Source: a bacterium (GTDB lineage Bacteria > Acidobacteriota > Aminicenantia > Aminicenantales > Aminicenantaceae). From it: a stretch of DNA of 36,771 nt. The DNA lies in the NCBI GenBank assembly GCA_018335295.1, contig JAGXKI010000022.1:1-36771 (forward strand). Direction: 5' to 3'. Below, in pieces: positions 34,202 through 36,771 of the stretch. Positions within the stretch are counted from its first letter, which is position 1. Every line of letters begins with the position of its first letter. Both the position numbers and the translations under genes were made by a program. Below the pieces are notes generated by a model that was given only the letters and a program-made list of their open reading frames with translations, was not told the origin of the DNA and did no database searches.

Positions 34202-34231
34202 ATTTTAATGAACCCGTATTTGAAAAGTCAA
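34202..34231 (-). promoter_or_regulatory. Promoter of the glycosyltransferase operon
   Basis: On the minus strand TTGACT (34231-34226) and TAAAAT (34207-34202), each one mismatch from consensus, have an 18-bp spacer. Transcription should begin near 34195, about 17 nt before the 70-aa gene. No other good promoter was seen between here and 28847. Confidence 0.5.
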
Positions 34232-34414
34232 TGATTCTGTGCTAATTACATATACCTGAATTATTCCTAAAAACGTCCGGGGCTTATAAAAACACAAAAA
34301 GCATGAACGAGTTTAAAAAAATTTTCAAGGGAATGAAAAAAAATAGGCCTTTTTGGTGAATAATCGAGGATATTTTTATTTCTGTCTAAACAAACATTAA
34401 AAGGATAGACTGCC

Positions 34415-34885
34415 ATGAAATTAAGGAAAAAGATAAAGGTTGGAATTATCGGAGGAGCCAGACCTCAACCCAAATTTAAAGATATCGCTTATCAGGTTGG
34501 CCGCATGATCGCAGAGAAAGGGGCCATCCTGGTCTGTGGAGGTTTGAGCGGAATCATGGAAGCAGCAGCCAAAGGGGCTAGAGAGCATAATGGGTTGACT
34601 GTGGGCATACTCCCCGGTTATTCTCCCCATGATGCCAATCCTCACATCGAAATCCCCATAGCCACAGGCCTGGGGTACAGCCGAAATTCTCTCGTAGCTA
34701 TGAACTCAGACATCCTTGTGGCTGTGGATGGAGAATACGGGACTCTCAGTGAGATCGCTTACGGCTGTATTTATGGGAAAAAAATCATAGGTATCGGTAC
34801 ATGGAATATTCCTGGGGTAAAGGAAGCCCAAACAGCTCAAGAAGCCATGGATTTAGTGTGGAAAGAATTTTTTCCATTGAGGTGA
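34415..34885 (+). CDS. TIGR00725/SLOG-family protein, LOG-like
   Basis: This is a single Rossmann-fold protein (156 aa) of the TIGR00725 group, related to LOG/YvdD nucleotide 5'-monophosphate phosphoribohydrolases and to SLOG ligand-binding proteins. The nucleotide-binding loop starts VGIIGGARPQPK. GGLSGIMEAA at 42-51, the PGYSPHDANPHI segment and GEYGTLSE at 106-113, in place of the PGGxGTxxE of true LOG enzymes, are seen. The altered second motif makes phosphoribohydrolase activity doubtful. AAGGAT lies before the ATG. It precedes truA by 31 bp and is divergent from the glycosyltransferase operon. Confidence 0.85.
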   Translation: MKLRKKIKVGIIGGARPQPKFKDIAYQVGRMIAEKGAILVCGGLSGIMEAAAKGAREHNGLTVGILPGYSPHDANPHIEIPIATGLGYSRNSLVAMNSDILVAVDGEYGTLSEIAYGCIYGKKIIGIGTWNIPGVKEAQTAQEAMDLVWKEFFPLR

Positions 34886-34916
34886 ATCCCTCAAGCATCT
34901 TCCTATTTATACAACA

Positions 34917-35666
34917 ATGGTCCAAAATCACAGATTGATGGTAAGCTATGACGGCACGGATTACCATGGATGGCAGCGGCAACCCGGGAAAAAAACTATC
35001 CAGGGGGAGATAGAAAAGGCCCTGACCTCCATTTCGGGAAAAAAAATTCCCTTGGTGGGAGCTGGAAGAACCGATTCCGGCGTGCATGCTTATGGACAGA
35101 CAGCTCATTTCAAAGCCTCTATTTCCCTTCATCCCGAAGAAATGATTCGAGCTCTGAATTCAAGGCTTCCTTTTGATATAAGAGTGACCGAAATTCAAAG
35201 AATGAAACCTGAGTTTCATGCTCGAAAATCAGCCTTATCCAAGGTTTACTCATACCGAATTTACAATTCCCCCCATATCCCTCCTTTTGTGACCCGATAT
35301 GTCTACCATTGGAGGGCTCCTCTCCAGGTTGAAGCTATGAAGGAAGCTTCCCAAATGTTTGTGCGAAAAGCTGATTTTTCCCCTTTCTCTTCCAACCAGA
35401 GACTTTATCCGGTGAGAAGGGTCATGCGTTCGGTCATCCAAAAGGAAGGACCCGAAATCATCTATACCGTGGAAGCTGAAGGGTTCTTGAGGTATATGGT
35501 TCGGACCATGGTGGGTACACTTCTGGAAATCGGAAAAGGGAAGATAAGTCCAGACATCATCGAAGAAATTTTCCAAAGCAAAAACCGGTCTCCGAAAAGT
35601 CCCACAGCTCCGGCCCACGGCTTATGTCTGATGAGAATCAACTATCCTCCACAGATTTTCCCATAA
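34917..35666 (+). CDS. truA: tRNA pseudouridine(38-40) synthase TruA
   Basis: TruA makes pseudouridine at positions 38-40 in the tRNA anticodon arm. The 249-residue protein has the conserved YDGTDYHGWQRQ at 11-22, the catalytic loop GRTDSGVHA at 50-58 with D53, the KVYSYRIYN strand and the FLRYMVRTMVGTLLEIGKG signature near the end. The ATG at 34917 gives seven residues before the usual start; a second ATG at 34938 is possible. Its 3' end overlaps the 3' end of rimI, which runs in the opposite direction, by 29 bp, so both C-termini are encoded on the same DNA. Confidence 0.95.
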   Translation: MVQNHRLMVSYDGTDYHGWQRQPGKKTIQGEIEKALTSISGKKIPLVGAGRTDSGVHAYGQTAHFKASISLHPEEMIRALNSRLPFDIRVTEIQRMKPEFHARKSALSKVYSYRIYNSPHIPPFVTRYVYHWRAPLQVEAMKEASQMFVRKADFSPFSSNQRLYPVRRVMRSVIQKEGPEIIYTVEAEGFLRYMVRTMVGTLLEIGKGKISPDIIEEIFQSKNRSPKSPTAPAHGLCLMRINYPPQIFP

Positions 35667-36084
35667 TGAGGGCGTCTTCAGAGGGGTTATGGTAATATCC
35701 CTTCTTCACACCAATCACTTTAAACCCTAATTTGTTGTATAAAAATCGAGCCGCCTGGTTAGAAGGGCGGACTTCTAAAACCACATATTTAACACCCCGG
35801 TTTCTAAGCTCATCCATTACCTGACACAAAACATTTTCAGCGATCCCTGACTTCCTATAATGGGGGTGAACGGCGATATTGCTGATCTGGGCCTCTTCAT
35901 TCAAAATCCAATAGATAATATAGCCGATAATCTTCTGCTCACTCCGATGGATGATTACATATGGATTGGATATAGGAAAATTATCAATCTCTCCTATAAA
36001 AGAGAACTCTCTCCAGGGATTGGCAAAAGACTGATTCTCTATTTCCAAAACAGAGGGGATATCTTTTTTTTCCATCTTCCGCAA
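35638..36084 (-). CDS. rimI: Ribosomal-protein-alanine N-acetyltransferase RimI
   Basis: RimI is a GNAT acetyltransferase; in E. coli it acetylates the N-terminal alanine of ribosomal protein S18. The protein (148 aa) shows AQISNIAVHPHYRKSGIAENVL, with the acetyl-CoA loop, then VLEVRPSNQAARFLYNKLGF and YYHNPSEDALIM, all typical of RimI. TTG 36084 is used because the N-terminal RxM-x-x-xD pattern of the family would be cut by the next ATG (36075). It follows tsaB by 31 nt on the same strand, a common pairing. Confidence 0.92.
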   Translation of the reverse strand: MRKMEKKDIPSVLEIENQSFANPWREFSFIGEIDNFPISNPYVIIHRSEQKIIGYIIYWILNEEAQISNIAVHPHYRKSGIAENVLCQVMDELRNRGVKYVVLEVRPSNQAARFLYNKLGFKVIGVKKGYYHNPSEDALIMGKSVEDS

Positions 36085-36115
36085 GAAAAAAAAGTTTGGC
36101 GAAAATCGGTTCCTT

Positions 36116-36771
36116 TTAATAATTCTCCTCCGCTTGAGATTTCCGGAAATAAAACGGCTGAATTTGGTCTCCCTTCAACCCCTTATTCTTTTTCAGGATT
36201 TCATACCCAAGCAGCCCGACTTCTTTGGCTATAAAGAAAGAACGGGAAGAAAATCTAGCTCTGTCTCTACAATACCGAATGATCCTATCCTTGTACACAA
36301 GGACTCCATTGCCTATAAAAGAAATAATCTTTCGAGAAGGGAGAAGAGAAAAAAAATAATCCGGGGAATAGACCCCTTGGGAAATCATTTCTTTAAGCCT
36401 TTTTCCCCGGGAATCAAAAAGAGCGGCATAAATCTGGCCTTTTTTGGCGTCGATAAGCGGACAAACAAGATTTCCCCGTTCATTCTTCAATTTGAGAGCT
36501 AAAGCTTCCAATGAGGACACAGGAGCCACCGGTTTTCCCGAAGCAAAAGAAAGCGATTTGATGGTACTCAACCCAATCCTGATGCCTGTGAAAGAGCCGG
36601 GACCCGCAGCCACAGCAAACCCTTCCACATCTTTGATCCCTAAAACATTGACCTGAAGCATAAAATGAATAGAAGGAAGAAGTCTTTCCGAATAAGTGGA
36701 AGAAGAAGCTATGTTCACTTCTGCGATCTGCCGGGTATTATTCAACAGCGCCACGGAGCCAAAAAAAGTAG
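36116..36771 (-). CDS. tsaB: TsaB, tRNA threonylcarbamoyladenosine biosynthesis protein (5' end outside window)
   Basis: TsaB forms a complex with TsaD and TsaE that makes t6A37 in ANN-decoding tRNAs. The visible 212 or more residues include GFAVAAGPGSFTGIRIGLSTIKSL, the hallmark of the family, and the PLIDAKKGQIYAALF strand. Reading continues without a stop past the first visible GTG (36754) to the edge at 36771, and the upstream codons give SVALLN, which matches the beta-strand just after the usual ALDTST start. The gene is therefore cut by the window edge, not truncated. It lies directly upstream of rimI. Confidence 0.92.
   Translation of the reverse strand, partial: TFFGSVALLNNTRQIAEVNIASSSTYSERLLPSIHFMLQVNVLGIKDVEGFAVAAGPGSFTGIRIGLSTIKSLSFASGKPVAPVSSLEALALKLKNERGNLVCPLIDAKKGQIYAALFDSRGKRLKEMISQGVYSPDYFFSLLPSRKIISFIGNGVLVYKDRIIRYCRDRARFSSRSFFIAKEVGLLGYEILKKNKGLKGDQIQPFYFRKSQAEENY

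Overview
The window is a gene-dense, roughly mid-40s %GC piece of a Gram-negative-type bacterial chromosome with the standard code. No IS element, phage gene, CRISPR array, tRNA or rRNA was seen. The MurE DNPR motif points to meso-diaminopimelate peptidoglycan. Gene order and family mix (archaeal-type FBP aldolase/phosphatase, MglA-like GTPase, secreted peptidases) suggest a deep-branching lineage such as Acidobacteriota or Candidatus Aminicenantes. That placement is an inference from family content, not a proven assignment.

Layout. Positions 1-6347 (+) carry housekeeping and accessory genes: a secreted cyclophilin, a small membrane protein, a sodium:alanine symporter, an anchored M23 endopeptidase, and a promoter-driven group of FBP aldolase/phosphatase, Nudix hydrolase and an encapsulated-ferritin (EncFtn) homologue without an encapsulin, then a DUF2007 protein. 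Positions 6538-22249 (+) are a nearly complete dcw operon: mraZ-rsmH-ftsL-ftsI-murE-murF-mraY-murD-ftsW-murG-murC-ftsQ-ftsA-ftsZ. It has a near-consensus sigma70 promoter and three NGGGA boxes spaced exactly 10 bp, matching the MraZ operator. murB and ddl are missing from their usual place. hutI overlaps the end of ftsZ.

Positions 23553-28559 (-) hold a secreted M20 amidohydrolase, a Tat-exported aldo/keto reductase, comM and an mglA-like GTPase gene with a charged tail. Upstream of mglA, on the same strand, is a structured leader whose ordered conserved blocks match a cobalamin riboswitch, followed by a terminator-like hairpin that overlaps its closing stem. This is the most notable observation in the window, because an MglA-family GTPase is not a usual B12-controlled gene. 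Positions 28847-34178 (-) are a promoter-headed surface-polysaccharide operon: a 70-aa protein, a coiled-coil protein and four GT4-like glycosyltransferases in A-B-B'-A' order. Positions 34415-36771 hold a SLOG-family protein and truA (+), then rimI and tsaB (-); tsaB runs off the right edge.

How they work together: the dcw operon supplies lipid II synthesis and the divisome. The M23 enzyme trims the wall. The glycosyltransferase operon builds a surface glycan. The secreted amidohydrolase, symporter and HutI suggest life on peptides and amino acids, with FBP aldolase/phosphatase providing gluconeogenesis.
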